From positions 1 through 41,694 of the forward strand of contig JABWCO010000013.1 of the NCBI GenBank assembly GCA_013360185.1: a stretch of DNA of 41,694 nt, written 5' to 3'. The notes beneath the pieces were generated by a model. The model saw nothing but the letters and a program-made list of their open reading frames with translations, was not told the origin of the DNA and searched no databases. The position numbers were made by a program, and so were the translations under genes. This stretch comes from Bdellovibrio sp. GTDB taxonomy: Bacteria; Bdellovibrionota; Bdellovibrionia; Bdellovibrionales; Bdellovibrionaceae. Below, piece after piece: positions 1 through 7,815 of this stretch. Each line of letters opens with the position of its first letter. Position 1 is the first letter of the stretch.

Positions 1-828
1 CCAGGCGGCCCCTTTGATGACGAAGTCGCTTTGAACCCCATCGTCAAAGAGCAACTGACACAGCACTGGAAAATCGAACAATCTTGGCCAGAGCAGGCTT
101 TGTCTTACGCTGGCGGTATTTTACAAGGGGACCTCGGGGTCTCCATGGTTCGCCCAGAAAGAACCGTAGCCGAGATAATCGGGCAGGGCTTGCGTAATAC
201 TTTTTCTTTGAATCTTTTAGCCTTGTTGATTGTCGTCGGTGGCGCTTTGTTTGTGGCTCTTATGTCGTTGCGTTTTAAGGATACATGGTTTGAGGAGCTT
301 CTTGATCAAGCGGTCATCACTTTTTTGGCATTACCCAGTCTGTTCTGGGGGCCGTTGCTGATTTATTTCTTTGGTTTTTATTTTAATCTTTTGCCCGTGG
401 CGTTTCTTTCCAGTCCTGCACATTATATTTTGCCGCTTTTAACTTTGTGCTTGCGACCAATGGCGGCGTTAATTCGGATTTTAAAAAACTCCTTAAATGA
501 AAATTTTCGCCAAGACTATGTGCGCACCGCTCGCGCCAAAGGGGTGGGAACCTGGCAGATTCTAGTGCATCACGTTTTAAAGAACTCCATGATTCCTTTT
601 TTAAGTTACCTGGGACCTCTGCTTGTTTCGTTATTTTCTGGCTCATTTTTGGTGGAAGTTTTATTTGCGATTCCGGGTTTGGGTACGGAGTTTGTAGCCG
701 CTCTGAATGATCGCGATTACACTTTGATCGTCGGTTTGACGTTGTTCTATGGTGTGTTACTGATAGTCGTGAACTCTGGGCTAGACGTTTTAACTAAATA
801 TTTAGATCCACGACTGCGGGAGGTTTGA
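1..828 (+). CDS. Oligopeptide/dipeptide ABC transporter permease, OppB/DppB type (5' partial)
   Basis: One of the two inner-membrane permeases of a peptide-type ABC importer. The reading frame is open to the window edge: the first codons give PGGPFDDE, the GGPFD motif found after the first membrane segment of OppB proteins, so the true start lies upstream. Several hydrophobic helices follow. The cytoplasmic EAA-type loop that docks on the ATPase is seen at TARAKGVGTWQILVHHVLKN. The TGA stop is directly followed by the start of the next permease, so the two are one operon. Substrate cannot be told; dipeptides, oligopeptides or nickel are all possible in this family. The binding protein and ATPases are not in the window. 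Confidence 0.9.
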   Translation, partial: PGGPFDDEVALNPIVKEQLTQHWKIEQSWPEQALSYAGGILQGDLGVSMVRPERTVAEIIGQGLRNTFSLNLLALLIVVGGALFVALMSLRFKDTWFEELLDQAVITFLALPSLFWGPLLIYFFGFYFNLLPVAFLSSPAHYILPLLTLCLRPMAALIRILKNSLNENFRQDYVRTARAKGVGTWQILVHHVLKNSMIPFLSYLGPLLVSLFSGSFLVEVLFAIPGLGTEFVAALNDRDYTLIVGLTLFYGVLLIVVNSGLDVLTKYLDPRLREV

Positions 829-1656
829 TTGAAAAAATACTTTTTCGCCATAGCCTCGGCCTTCTTAATTTTTTTAGTTCTTTTGTTGGTGGGTGGCGGT
901 CCGTGGTTAGGATTGCCTTCGGCTTATGATCAAAACGTCGAAATGATGTTGGCATCGCCCAGCACACAGCACTGGTTTGGCACGGACTCTTTGGGGCGTG
1001 ATGTGTTCGCTCGTGTTTTGTTAGGTGGACGGACGTCATTGTTAGTCGGTGTTCTTTGCTCTGTGTTGTCGATGCTCTTTGGTTTTCTATACGGGGCCTT
1101 GGCGGGTTGGTTTGAAGGCTGGACGGATCGTTTGCTGATGCGTTTTTGTGATATTCTGATGGCGCTGCCAAGTTTTATCTTGGTTTCGATTTTGTGTTTT
1201 AGTTTGCAGTTGTTATTGCCGTGGCAAGATGCGCACCTTAAAGCTTTAGTCAGCTTGTGCATCGGGATTTCGGCAACTCATTGGATGGGTTTAGCTCGTG
1301 TAACGCGCGGAATGGTCATGGAAATCAAAAGACGTCCGTTCGTAGAGGCCGCCCGGGCCCTAGGCGGGACCCAGGTTCATATAGTCTTGCGCCATGTTCT
1401 GCCAAATATGATGGGCGCGCTGTTGGTTCTAGTGGCGTTACAGGTGCCGACAAATATTCTGTATGAAAGCTTTATGAGTTTTATTGGCCTGGGAATTCAC
1501 CCGCCAGATACCAGTTGGGGTATCTTGGTGCGCGAAGGGTGGAAGACCTTATCTAGCTTCCCGCACATGGTGCTTTTCCCATCGCTGGTTTTATTTTTAA
1601 CGGTGTGGAGCCTGCACATCGTCCTGGATCGTTTCAAAGAATATCGACGGTATTAG
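829..1656 (+). CDS. Oligopeptide/dipeptide ABC transporter permease, OppC/DppC type
   Basis: Second permease of the peptide importer, 275 aa, near usual length for OppC/DppC. It starts with TTG placed directly after the TGA of the upstream permease (zero spacing), which suggests translational coupling. There is one N-terminal membrane helix, then the typical periplasmic motif HWFGTDSLGRDVFARVLLG, then five more helices. The EAA loop reads VEAARALGGTQVHIVLRHVLP, and SFIGLGIHPPDTSWG near the C-terminus is also characteristic of the family. The gene ends 13 bp before a convergent gene and no clear terminator is visible between them. Confidence 0.92.
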   Translation: MKKYFFAIASAFLIFLVLLLVGGGPWLGLPSAYDQNVEMMLASPSTQHWFGTDSLGRDVFARVLLGGRTSLLVGVLCSVLSMLFGFLYGALAGWFEGWTDRLLMRFCDILMALPSFILVSILCFSLQLLLPWQDAHLKALVSLCIGISATHWMGLARVTRGMVMEIKRRPFVEAARALGGTQVHIVLRHVLPNMMGALLVLVALQVPTNILYESFMSFIGLGIHPPDTSWGILVREGWKTLSSFPHMVLFPSLVLFLTVWSLHIVLDRFKEYRRY

Positions 1657-1669
1657 TTGCTCGTGCGTT

Positions 1670-2794
1670 TTACAGGCGCTCTTTGCAATACTCGTACAGA
1701 GTTTCAAAGGCTTCTTTGTATTTTCTTAAGTTCGCGGCACTGCCTTCAAAAGTCACATAAAAATTTCTTTTATCGACGAACTCGGACTCGAATCTTAATT
1801 GATAGCTGTCACTGCTTACTTTAACGATCGTTGCGCCACTTTTACCACTGGTGCGGTCCCAAGAATTGGTGTTGCGGGATAACAAAAAGGGGATCGCCTT
1901 TGAAGTTCCGTCTTCGGTCATTTCGATACGACAGTTGTCATCTTTAAAGACGACCTTGTAACCGGTTAATACTCCTAAAGCGATCAGCTCATTGCGGGCA
2001 TCAAAAACTTTTGCGTTTTTGGCATCGCTAGCTTGTTTTGCCTCGAGTGCCGCTTTGATATCGGCAGCTTGTTTTGCAAGTTTTTTCGCTTCTTCTTCTT
2101 GGCGGCATTTTTCTTCATAGGCTTCGCGCTCTTTGCGCGCTTTTTCCAGCCCTTCATAGTCAGGATCGTTCAAGGTTTCGCCTGAAATCTTACCCGTGGA
2201 TCTTTTCGTGTGACCTTTAATCAGCGAACTTCCGTCAACGCGAACGTCGCCAGAAAGCTTGGCATTGCCATTGACCCGAGCAGAACCTTCGACCACGGCA
2301 TCTTCCGTCACGCGGGCTGATCCTCCGACGCGGGCTTTACCAGATACCCGTGCTAATCTTTCGCTGTCAGAGTTTACAACAGAAGCATTGTCTGTGACGA
2401 CGGCGTCTTCCATCACTTCGACAAAACCTGAAACAACGGCTTTGCCGCTGATTTTAGAATTTCCAGAAACTTCAGCGCCACTAGAAATTACGGCATTTTC
2501 ACTGATTTCAGCACTGTCTTTGACGGTGGCGCTGCGAATGACGGCGCTGCCGAAAATACGCGCGCGTCCTGAAACTCGTGAGCTTCCGCAAATGGAAACT
2601 TCAGGTCCGATAAAGATCATTTCATCGGTGTCTTGCACGTCGGCTTTATTCGAAACGAATCCACCTTGAGTCGGATTGCGGCGTTTATAGTTGGTAAAAT
2701 AGTAGCCTTCTTCACCAGGACATTCCGGCGACGTCGCTGCAAAAGAATTTAAAGAAAATAGAAATATGGCAGCTGCAAAAATCGATTTAATCAT
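1670..2794 (-). CDS. Secreted protein with a left-handed beta-helix-like repeat region and a charged coiled-coil segment
   Basis: 374 aa with a signal peptide ending near NSFAA (about residue 20), so exported. Residues about 60-200 consist of short repeats of the type AxVsGnAkVsGk (for example SGKARVGGSARVTEDAVVEG), the hexapeptide-like spacing of a left-handed parallel beta-helix. A charged helix follows (about 215-265, rich in E, K, A; EKCRQEEEAKKLAKQAAD). A C-terminal domain of about 110 aa ends in YEYCKERL. The start has a good AGGGGAC ribosome site. No acyltransferase catalytic His or partner domain was seen, so a structural or binding role is more likely than an enzyme. I do not recognise a named family. 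Confidence 0.8.
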   Translation of the reverse strand: MIKSIFAAAIFLFSLNSFAATSPECPGEEGYYFTNYKRRNPTQGGFVSNKADVQDTDEMIFIGPEVSICGSSRVSGRARIFGSAVIRSATVKDSAEISENAVISSGAEVSGNSKISGKAVVSGFVEVMEDAVVTDNASVVNSDSERLARVSGKARVGGSARVTEDAVVEGSARVNGNAKLSGDVRVDGSSLIKGHTKRSTGKISGETLNDPDYEGLEKARKEREAYEEKCRQEEEAKKLAKQAADIKAALEAKQASDAKNAKVFDARNELIALGVLTGYKVVFKDDNCRIEMTEDGTSKAIPFLLSRNTNSWDRTSGKSGATIVKVSSDSYQLRFESEFVDKRNFYVTFEGSAANLRKYKEAFETLYEYCKERL

Positions 2795-3050
2795 GAAATC
2801 CAGTCCCCTAGAAAATAGACTCTTTCAGTATGAAATCAGGGGGCCGGAATATAAACAAAAACCGTGGGTTCTGGACCAGGCGGGAGGTCTAGTTCTTTGC
2901 TCGCCATTCCCGTCCATCGGTTCAAGTCAAACTAGATATCCGAGCTAAGACGAGTTGTGAATTTTAGAATCTTCATTGCCTTTCTAACTGCTATTTGAGG
3001 CGGGATAAACCCTTGCATATCCACTTCCCAAATAAGTGATCTTGACAAAG
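2795..3050. other. Intergenic region between divergent genes, no gene seen
   Basis: About 250 bp between the secreted beta-helix gene (leftward) and the toxin-antitoxin module (rightward). It must hold the promoters of both, but I could not pick convincing -35/-10 pairs. TTGACA at 3042-3047 lies just before the TA operator but has no matching -10 at normal spacing. Confidence 0.4.
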
Positions 3051-3068
3051 TGTGCGGAATATCGCACA
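3051..3068. promoter_or_regulatory. Probable operator of the HigBA-like module
   Basis: Perfect 6-bp inverted repeat TGTGCG-GAATAT-CGCACA, centred 23 bp upstream of the toxin ATG at 3083. HigA/RelB-type antitoxins with a helix-turn-helix bind such short dyads and repress their own operon. The role is inferred from position only. Confidence 0.5.
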
Positions 3069-3082
3069 GTGGAGATATTGGG

Positions 3083-3379
3083 ATGACTTTCCGTATTTTT
3101 GAGACGGCAGAGTTTCATAGGTGGTTTCGAAGCCAAAACATAAAGACCCAGTTGATAGTGACGGCTCGAATTGAGCGACTGCAAGTCGAAGGACACTGGG
3201 GATTTGTAAATCGTTTTGATAGTTTAATAGAACTTAAATGGGCATTAGGAATGAGAATATACACTTCGCTAATCGAAAACACTGTTGTCGTCATCCTATT
3301 GGGAGGTAATAAAAATGGACAAAGTAAGGACATCAAAAAAGCTAAAAAACTCCTCCAAGAAGTCCTTGAAGGAATTTAA
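3083..3379 (+). CDS. Type II toxin, RelE/HigB-like addiction killer protein
   Basis: 98 aa, a typical toxin length. It matches the RelE/ParE-superfamily subgroup encoded upstream of its antitoxin: N-terminal FxxTxEFxxWF pattern, ELKWALGMRIYTS in the core, and the near C-terminal signature LLGGNKNGQSKDIKKAKKLL. Such toxins are usually ribosome-dependent or free mRNA interferases. An in-frame GTG at 3050 lies inside the operator dyad, so I prefer ATG 3083. The 3' end overlaps the antitoxin by 65 bp (3315-3379), giving a toxin-first operon as in HigBA. Substrate and activity are not visible from sequence. Confidence 0.85.
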   Translation: MTFRIFETAEFHRWFRSQNIKTQLIVTARIERLQVEGHWGFVNRFDSLIELKWALGMRIYTSLIENTVVVILLGGNKNGQSKDIKKAKKLLQEVLEGI

Positions 3380-3623
3380 ACCAAGTACTTCGTTACTTTT
3401 GAGCAAAAAGCTTGTTGCGGAAGTCTTAGTTGATAGCCTTTTAGAAAATGATATTCAGACATTTCAAGATGTTCTTGTTTCGCACTTAAGAACTCTTTCT
3501 AAAACAGAGCTGGCCAAGCAAACTGGATTAGGTCGTCGCACATTATATGATTTGATCGAGGGAAAAAACTTCGATCCAAGATTATCTACATTGAGCGCCT
3601 TGCTTAGTAAAATCGCCGGTTAA
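3315..3623 (+). CDS. Antitoxin of the HigBA-like module, helix-turn-helix
   Basis: 102 aa. It has a very lysine-rich N-terminal stretch (KKLKNSSKKSLKE) and a C-terminal helix-turn-helix: SKTELAKQTGLGRRTLYDLI followed by EGKNFDPRLSTLSALLSKIAG. This is the arrangement of the DNA-binding antitoxin family that pairs with the upstream toxin. ATG 3315 is preceded by GGGAGG at 3301-3306, and the gene starts inside the toxin gene, so production is coupled. It is expected to neutralise the toxin and repress through the dyad at 3051-3068. Confidence 0.83.
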   Translation: MDKVRTSKKLKNSSKKSLKEFKPSTSLLLSKKLVAEVLVDSLLENDIQTFQDVLVSHLRTLSKTELAKQTGLGRRTLYDLIEGKNFDPRLSTLSALLSKIAG

Positions 3624-3648
3624 AATCGCCGAGCACAGATTTATTGTC

Positions 3649-4014
3649 TTACGCATTTTTACTGCGATGAGAAATAACCTTTGTCAAATTCGCTTCAACC
3701 CACAGCTTCAGTGCAGAGACTTTTTCAGCAACATCTTTTCCTAGTGGGGTTAGGCTGTATTCTACTTTGGGTGGAATCACCGGATACACCTTGCGCGCGA
3801 TAAAACCGTCTTTTTCTAAGAGCTGTAACGTTTGTGCCAGCATCTTTTCGCTGATGCCTCCGATGCGGTTGCGCAATTCACTAAAGCGATAAGTTTGTTC
3901 CAAAAGAAGAACCAGGACCAAAGAACCCCAGGTCGAAGTGACATGATTTAAAACTTCGCGCGAAGGACATTTGGAAGAGTAGACGTCTGCAGTGAGTCGT
4001 TTATTTTTTGCCAT
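3649..4014 (-). CDS. HxlR-family (DUF24) winged-helix transcriptional regulator
   Basis: 121 aa, standard for the family. Family features are present: the N-terminal Cys-Pro (KCPSREVL, Cys16), then W..LVLVLLLE, FSELRNRIGGISEKMLAQTL (recognition helix region), L..LEKDGFIARKVYPVIPPKVEYSLT (wing) and LTPLGKDV. In relatives such as YodB, QsrR and QorR the N-terminal Cys senses quinones or electrophiles and the regulator represses a quinone reductase gene. Here the divergent neighbour is a QorB-like reductase, which fits that scheme (inference). The palindrome at 4087-4101 between the two genes is a candidate site. Confidence 0.9.
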   Translation of the reverse strand: MAKNKRLTADVYSSKCPSREVLNHVTSTWGSLVLVLLLEQTYRFSELRNRIGGISEKMLAQTLQLLEKDGFIARKVYPVIPPKVEYSLTPLGKDVAEKVSALKLWVEANLTKVISHRSKNA

Positions 4015-4086
4015 ATTAAGTCCTTGTAAAGACGGGGTAATTTAATAAGCCTCGTATTTATATTCATACTTACCAAAAAGTGCGTA

Positions 4087-4101
4087 CTTACTTTAAGTAA
4101 G
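4087..4101. promoter_or_regulatory. Candidate HxlR operator between the divergent regulator and reductase genes
   Basis: CTTACTT-T-AAGTAAG, a perfect 7-bp inverted repeat with a 1-bp centre. A TATGAT -10-like box for the rightward gene follows at 4104-4109, so a bound protein would cover that promoter. A second related half site (ACTTACC) lies at about 4067-4073. Confidence 0.55.
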
Positions 4102-4164
4102 CTTATGATTTAAAGTTAGCACATAAACGTATCTTTTGAAAGAGAATCATTAAAGGAGATATTT

Positions 4165-5013
4165 ATGATCGCAGTCACAGGTGCTAATGGAAAACTAGGC
4201 CACCACGTCATTAAAGAGCTATTAAAACGTACAGACGCTAAAAACATCATTGCCGTCGTGCGCAACCCAGAAAAGGCCGCAGACCTGAAAGCCTTAGGGG
4301 TTGAAGTCAGAAAAGGGGACTATGATCAATATGAATCATTAGTCACAGCCTTTGAAGGTGTACAGAAGGTTGTTTTGATTTCTTCAAGCGAAGTCGGTAA
4401 ACGACAGGCACAACACGCCAATGCCGTCAAAGCAGCAAAACAAGCAGGTATTAAGCTTCTTGCTTACACCAGCATCTTGCGCGCAGATACTTCCGTTTTA
4501 GGTTTGGCCAAAGAACATTTAGCTACAGAAAATGAAATCAAGGCATCGGGTATTCCGTATACGTTCTTGCGCAATGGTTGGTATTTAGAAAATCACACAG
4601 AAAATCTTGCTTCGGCTTTGCAATTCGGACAAATGATCGGTGCTGCGGGTGAAGGTCGTTTTTCTTCAGCCAGCCGCCAGGATTATGCAACGGCCGCGGC
4701 CGTGGTTGTGACCCAAGCGGGTCATGAAGGCAAAATTTATGAACTAGCGGGCGACAATACTTTCACGATGGCAGAACTTGCTAAAGAGGTTGGACATCAA
4801 GCTAATAAAACAATCACGTATCAAGATATGACGGAAGCGGACTATGAAAAAGCTTTGGTAGGCTTTGGCTTGCCACAAGCTTTTGCGCACCTTCTTGCTG
4901 ACTCGGACACGGGTGCAAAAAAAGGGGATCTGTTCAGTAGCAGCAAAGATCTGTCGCGCTTAATTGGACATGAAACAACGACGTTGGCTTCGGCGGTAAA
5001 GTCGGCTCTTTAG
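4165..5013 (+). CDS. NAD(P)H-dependent quinone oxidoreductase, QorB-like (atypical SDR, NmrA family)
   Basis: 282 aa, the usual length for QorB/YtfG. The Rossmann nucleotide motif TGANGKLGHHV is at residues 4-14. Further family blocks are VRNPEKAADLKALGVEVRKG, the variable YTS motif (LLAYTSILRAD), and YTFLRNGWYLEN, typical of QorB. Expected to reduce quinones with NADPH in the cytosol and so protect against electrophile stress. The start is set by AAAGGAGAT just upstream. It is divergent from an HxlR-type repressor, which is the usual genetic pairing, and a strong bidirectional terminator follows at 5097-5130. Confidence 0.87.
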   Translation: MIAVTGANGKLGHHVIKELLKRTDAKNIIAVVRNPEKAADLKALGVEVRKGDYDQYESLVTAFEGVQKVVLISSSEVGKRQAQHANAVKAAKQAGIKLLAYTSILRADTSVLGLAKEHLATENEIKASGIPYTFLRNGWYLENHTENLASALQFGQMIGAAGEGRFSSASRQDYATAAAVVVTQAGHEGKIYELAGDNTFTMAELAKEVGHQANKTITYQDMTEADYEKALVGFGLPQAFAHLLADSDTGAKKGDLFSSSKDLSRLIGHETTTLASAVKSAL

Positions 5014-5096
5014 TTTGATGTTAGGGCCTTCTTGTTGATTTTTTAGCAAGAGGCTTGCTTCGTCACTATATACCGTTACCGCTATTTGAAAAGTTC

Positions 5097-5130
5097 AAAA
5101 AAAAAGGCCTGCTTTCAAGCAGGCCTTTTT
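5097..5130. terminator. Bidirectional intrinsic terminator between the QorB-like gene and ychF
   Basis: Stem AAAAAGGCCTGCTT / AAGCAGGCCTTTTT at 5101-5130 with a very tight loop. There is a run of A on the left (T9 for leftward transcripts) and T5 on the right, so it can end both the rightward reductase and the leftward ychF transcript. Confidence 0.9.
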
Positions 5131-5150
5131 AGTTTAAAATCTAAAACAGA

Positions 5151-6251
5151 CTAAACGTTGAAACGGAAGAACAAGATATCGCCGTCTTTAACAACGTACT
5201 CTTTACCCTCAACGCGATATTTACCGGCATCCTTAACTGCTTGCTCAGATTTGAACGAGAACAAATCTTCACAGTGGTAAGTTTCAGCACGGATAAAACC
5301 TTTTTCGAAATCCGTATGGATCACGCCGGCCGCTTGTGGAGCTTTCGTGTTTGCACGAATCGTCCAAGCACGCACTTCTTTTTCACCCGCAGTGAAGTAC
5401 GTTTGTAAGCCTAGTAATGTGTAAGCTTCGCGGATCAAACGATTCAAGCCTGGTTCTTCAGCGCCTAAGGCAGCCAAGAAATCGGCACGATCTTCTGGCG
5501 GTAACAAAGCAATCTCTGCTTCCATCGCTGAACAGATCATGATCGTTTTATTGTTTTCTTCAGCCGCACGTTGCACAACGGATTTAGTCCAGTCATTGCC
5601 GCCAGCCGCAAAGTCAGTATCAGAAACGTTCATCGCGTAAAGAACTGGTTTTGCCGTTAGCAAATGGAACTCTTTTAAGATCGGAGCTTCCATATCATCT
5701 AAAGTCACTGAGCGAGCCGGAAGACCTTTACCCAACGCTTCTAAAACGCGTTTAGCAACTTCAACTTCCATTTTAAGTTTCTTGTCAGTTGAGTTCTTTG
5801 CTTGTTTTTCGATACGTTGCAGACGTTTTTCAACAGAATCAAGATCGGCTAACAAAAGCTCTGTATTGATGATTTCGATATCGCGAAGTGGGTCGACACT
5901 GCCAGCAACGTGCACGATATTTGGGTCGTCAAAACAACGAACCACGTGAACGATCGCATCTGTTTGGCGAATGTGTGAAAGGAACTGATTTCCTAAGCCT
6001 TCACCTTGCGAAGCCCCTTTAACGATACCCGCGATGTCCACGAATTCCATAGTTGTTGGAACGACTTTTTGTGGTTTGATGAAAGTCGTAATTTTATCCA
6101 TGCGAGGATCTGGCACAGTCACGACACCGACGTTGGGATCAATGGTACAGAAAGGGTAGTTCGCCGCCTCTGCTTTCGCCGAAGTGAGGGCGTTGAACAG
6201 CGTACTTTTACCAACGTTTGGAAGACCGACGATACCGACTTGTAAAGCCAT
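5151..6251 (-). CDS. ychF: Ribosome-binding ATPase YchF (Obg/OLA1 family)
   Basis: 366 aa, full length. P-loop GLPNVGKSTLFNALT at residues 9-23, switch region FCTIDPNVGVVTVPDPR, G3 FVDIAGIVKGASQGEGLGN, and in the G4 position the NVSD of YAMNVSD instead of NKxD, which is why YchF prefers ATP. The C-terminal TGS-like domain has the conserved EVRAWTIRANTKAPQAAGVIHTDFEKGFIRAE. It binds ribosomes and is linked to stress-responsive translation. It is last in the order prs-rplY-pth-ychF, a common bacterial cluster, but is separated from pth by 171 bp holding the cloverleaf-like element. Confidence 0.97.
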   Translation of the reverse strand: MALQVGIVGLPNVGKSTLFNALTSAKAEAANYPFCTIDPNVGVVTVPDPRMDKITTFIKPQKVVPTTMEFVDIAGIVKGASQGEGLGNQFLSHIRQTDAIVHVVRCFDDPNIVHVAGSVDPLRDIEIINTELLLADLDSVEKRLQRIEKQAKNSTDKKLKMEVEVAKRVLEALGKGLPARSVTLDDMEAPILKEFHLLTAKPVLYAMNVSDTDFAAGGNDWTKSVVQRAAEENNKTIMICSAMEAEIALLPPEDRADFLAALGAEEPGLNRLIREAYTLLGLQTYFTAGEKEVRAWTIRANTKAPQAAGVIHTDFEKGFIRAETYHCEDLFSFKSEQAVKDAGKYRVEGKEYVVKDGDILFFRFNV

Positions 6252-6293
6252 AAAAACCTCGCAGAAAAATTAAACCAAGAGACAGCAAGAAGT

Positions 6294-6405
6294 TTGTTTT
6301 AGGATTTTCCTTAGAGGTCAAACCTCCAGCCCCACACGATGTGGTATTCAAGGCTGGCGAGGGCAGGATGCCCGTGTTTGAGCTTTAAGGAAAATCCTAA
6401 AACAA
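6294..6405. repeat. 112-bp cloverleaf-like inverted-repeat element between pth and ychF
   Basis: Two perfect 20-nt arms (6294-6313 and 6386-6405) enclose three hairpins: 6314-6326 (stem GAGGT/ACCTC, loop 3), 6326-6357 (CCAGCC/GGCTGG enclosing CCACA/TGTGG with loop 3) and 6361-6373 (GGGCA/TGCCC, loop 3). Nearly every base of the inner 60 is paired. There is no T tract, so it is not a plain terminator. It lies in the leader or spacer of ychF on the minus strand. It could be a structured RNA, a processing site, or a non-autonomous palindromic mobile element (MITE-like). I do not recognise a named family and see no second copy in the window. Confidence 0.75.
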
Positions 6406-6422
6406 GCGTTCGTGACTGTAAC

Positions 6423-6986
6423 TTACCCGTTGAATTTTGTCGAAGCTTTTTGGACTCCATCAAGGATAATGCTTTCGATGGCCTCGATGCCCTTATTAAG
6501 GAACGTCGGCATTGTCTCGAACTCTTCCTTTGAAAATTTCCCCAAAACATAGTCTGCGACCGGAAATTGGGGATTTTCAGGGCGGCCCACGCCTAATTTA
6601 AGGCGGATATAATCGGCAGAGCCTAGCAGCCCCGAAATACTGCGGATCCCATTGTGCCCGCCGTGGCCACGGTTTTTATGAATTTTCATTTGATTAAAGG
6701 GCTGATCGATATCGTCGTGAATAACGATCAAACGATCTTGCGGGATTTTATAAAAACCCATCAGCGGTTGTACGGATTCGCCAGAAAGATTCATGTACGT
6801 CTGCGGTTTGCAGAACAACAGTTGTTCATCTTTCCATTTCACCTGCGCGACTTCCGCTTTAAATTTGTTTTGAATCGGAGGATTGCCAAGGCCTTTCAGA
6901 AAATGGTCGACAGCCATAAAGCCGATATTGTGACGAGTGAGTTTATATTCACCACCAGGATTACCAAGACCAACCACGAGCCACAT
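6423..6986 (-). CDS. pth: Peptidyl-tRNA hydrolase
   Basis: 187 aa, usual bacterial length. It frees tRNA from peptidyl-tRNA that drops off ribosomes. Seen: WLVVGLGNPGGEYKLTRHN with the Asn9 and catalytic His19 positions, KPQTYMNLSGES, IVIHDDIDQPF with the catalytic Asp, and the GHGGHNGIRSI loop. The frame extends upstream to a TTG at 7007, but ATG 6986 fits the conserved N-terminus and has GGGGAG 8 nt before it. It lies 23 bp beyond the rplY terminator, so expression needs read-through or its own promoter. Confidence 0.96.
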   Translation of the reverse strand: MWLVVGLGNPGGEYKLTRHNIGFMAVDHFLKGLGNPPIQNKFKAEVAQVKWKDEQLLFCKPQTYMNLSGESVQPLMGFYKIPQDRLIVIHDDIDQPFNQMKIHKNRGHGGHNGIRSISGLLGSADYIRLKLGVGRPENPQFPVADYVLGKFSKEEFETMPTFLNKGIEAIESIILDGVQKASTKFNG

Positions 6987-7005
6987 ATGACCACTCCCCA
7001 AAAAC

Positions 7006-7035
7006 AAAAAAAGGCAGCCTTGTTGGCTGCCTTTT
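7006..7035 (-). terminator. Intrinsic terminator after rplY
   Basis: Stem GGCAGCC/GGCTGCC (7013-7019 with 7025-7031), extended by four A-T pairs, with a 5-nt loop. The A run at 7006-7012 becomes a T7 tract for the leftward transcript. It sits between rplY and the pth ribosome site, so it may also act as an attenuator for pth and ychF. Confidence 0.85.
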
Positions 7036-7068
7036 GAAAGTACTACTTTGCAGTCTTTATGGTAAAGA

Positions 7069-7734
7069 CTATTTTTTCGCTGCTGGAGCTTTTGCTGCTG
7101 CAGGTGCTTTAGCGCCCGCTGCTGCTGCTGGAGCCGCTGCCGCCGCTGGAGCTGCTACTGGAGTTGCAACAACTTCTTCGTCTTGAGCAGAGACAACCGC
7201 GATAGTTTGCTCGCCGCCAGTGATAACTTTCGCTGAACCAGTCACTTTGATGTCTGATACGTGAAGAGCATCGCCTAGGCCCAAGTTAGAAACGTCAACT
7301 GTGAAGAATTCTGGGATGTCAGTTGGAAGAGTTTCAACTTCGATAGAACGAAGAACTACGTTCAACAAACCGCCTTCAGAAAGACCGATTGGTTTGCCTT
7401 CAAGACGAACTTCAACGTTAACGCGAACTGCTTTTTTAAGATCAAGTGCGAAGAAGTCAACGTGTTGTGGACGACGAGAAAGTGGGTGAACGTCTACTGA
7501 TTTAACAAGTACAACGATACCGTTTGCTTTTTTGTCGTTAGATTTCAATGTGAAAAGAGCATTTTCGTAAGCACGTGTGTTGTACTTAACGATTTCTTTT
7601 TCACCCACTGAAACGTTCAATGGTTCAACAGCTCCGTAGATAACTGCTGGTACGTTACGAGATGTACGAAGAGCACGGCTGTTATGTTTGCCGATTTCGC
7701 GAGGTTCTACAGAAAGTTCAATTCTGTTTTTCAT
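7069..7734 (-). CDS. rplY: 50S ribosomal protein L25, long Ctc/TL5 form
   Basis: 221 aa. The N-terminal L25 domain (about 1-95) starts MKNRIELSVEPREIGKHNSR and includes RNVPAVIYG, the 5S rRNA-binding region. The C-terminal beta domain (about 98-185) has RVNVEVRLEGKPIGLSEGG and IEVETLPTDIPEFFTVDVS. A low-complexity Ala/Pro/Lys tail (about 190-221) makes it longer than Ctc of Bacillus. It binds 5S rRNA in the large subunit; Ctc forms are often stress-induced. It follows prs by 81 bp on the same strand and ends in a strong terminator. Confidence 0.95.
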   Translation of the reverse strand: MKNRIELSVEPREIGKHNSRALRTSRNVPAVIYGAVEPLNVSVGEKEIVKYNTRAYENALFTLKSNDKKANGIVVLVKSVDVHPLSRRPQHVDFFALDLKKAVRVNVEVRLEGKPIGLSEGGLLNVVLRSIEVETLPTDIPEFFTVDVSNLGLGDALHVSDIKVTGSAKVITGGEQTIAVVSAQDEEVVATPVAAPAAAAAPAAAAGAKAPAAAKAPAAKK

Positions 7735-7815
7735 ATGTATCTTCCTTCTAGTCCAATAGAGGAGGTTATTAAAAATCTCTTTTTCTTCAAGTTCCCAGGC
7801 TTGCGCCCGAGGTCT

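Noticed and set aside
3042-3047. TTGACA as the -35 box of the toxin-antitoxin promoter
   Set aside because: No acceptable -10 hexamer at 15-19 bp spacing; kept only as a note.
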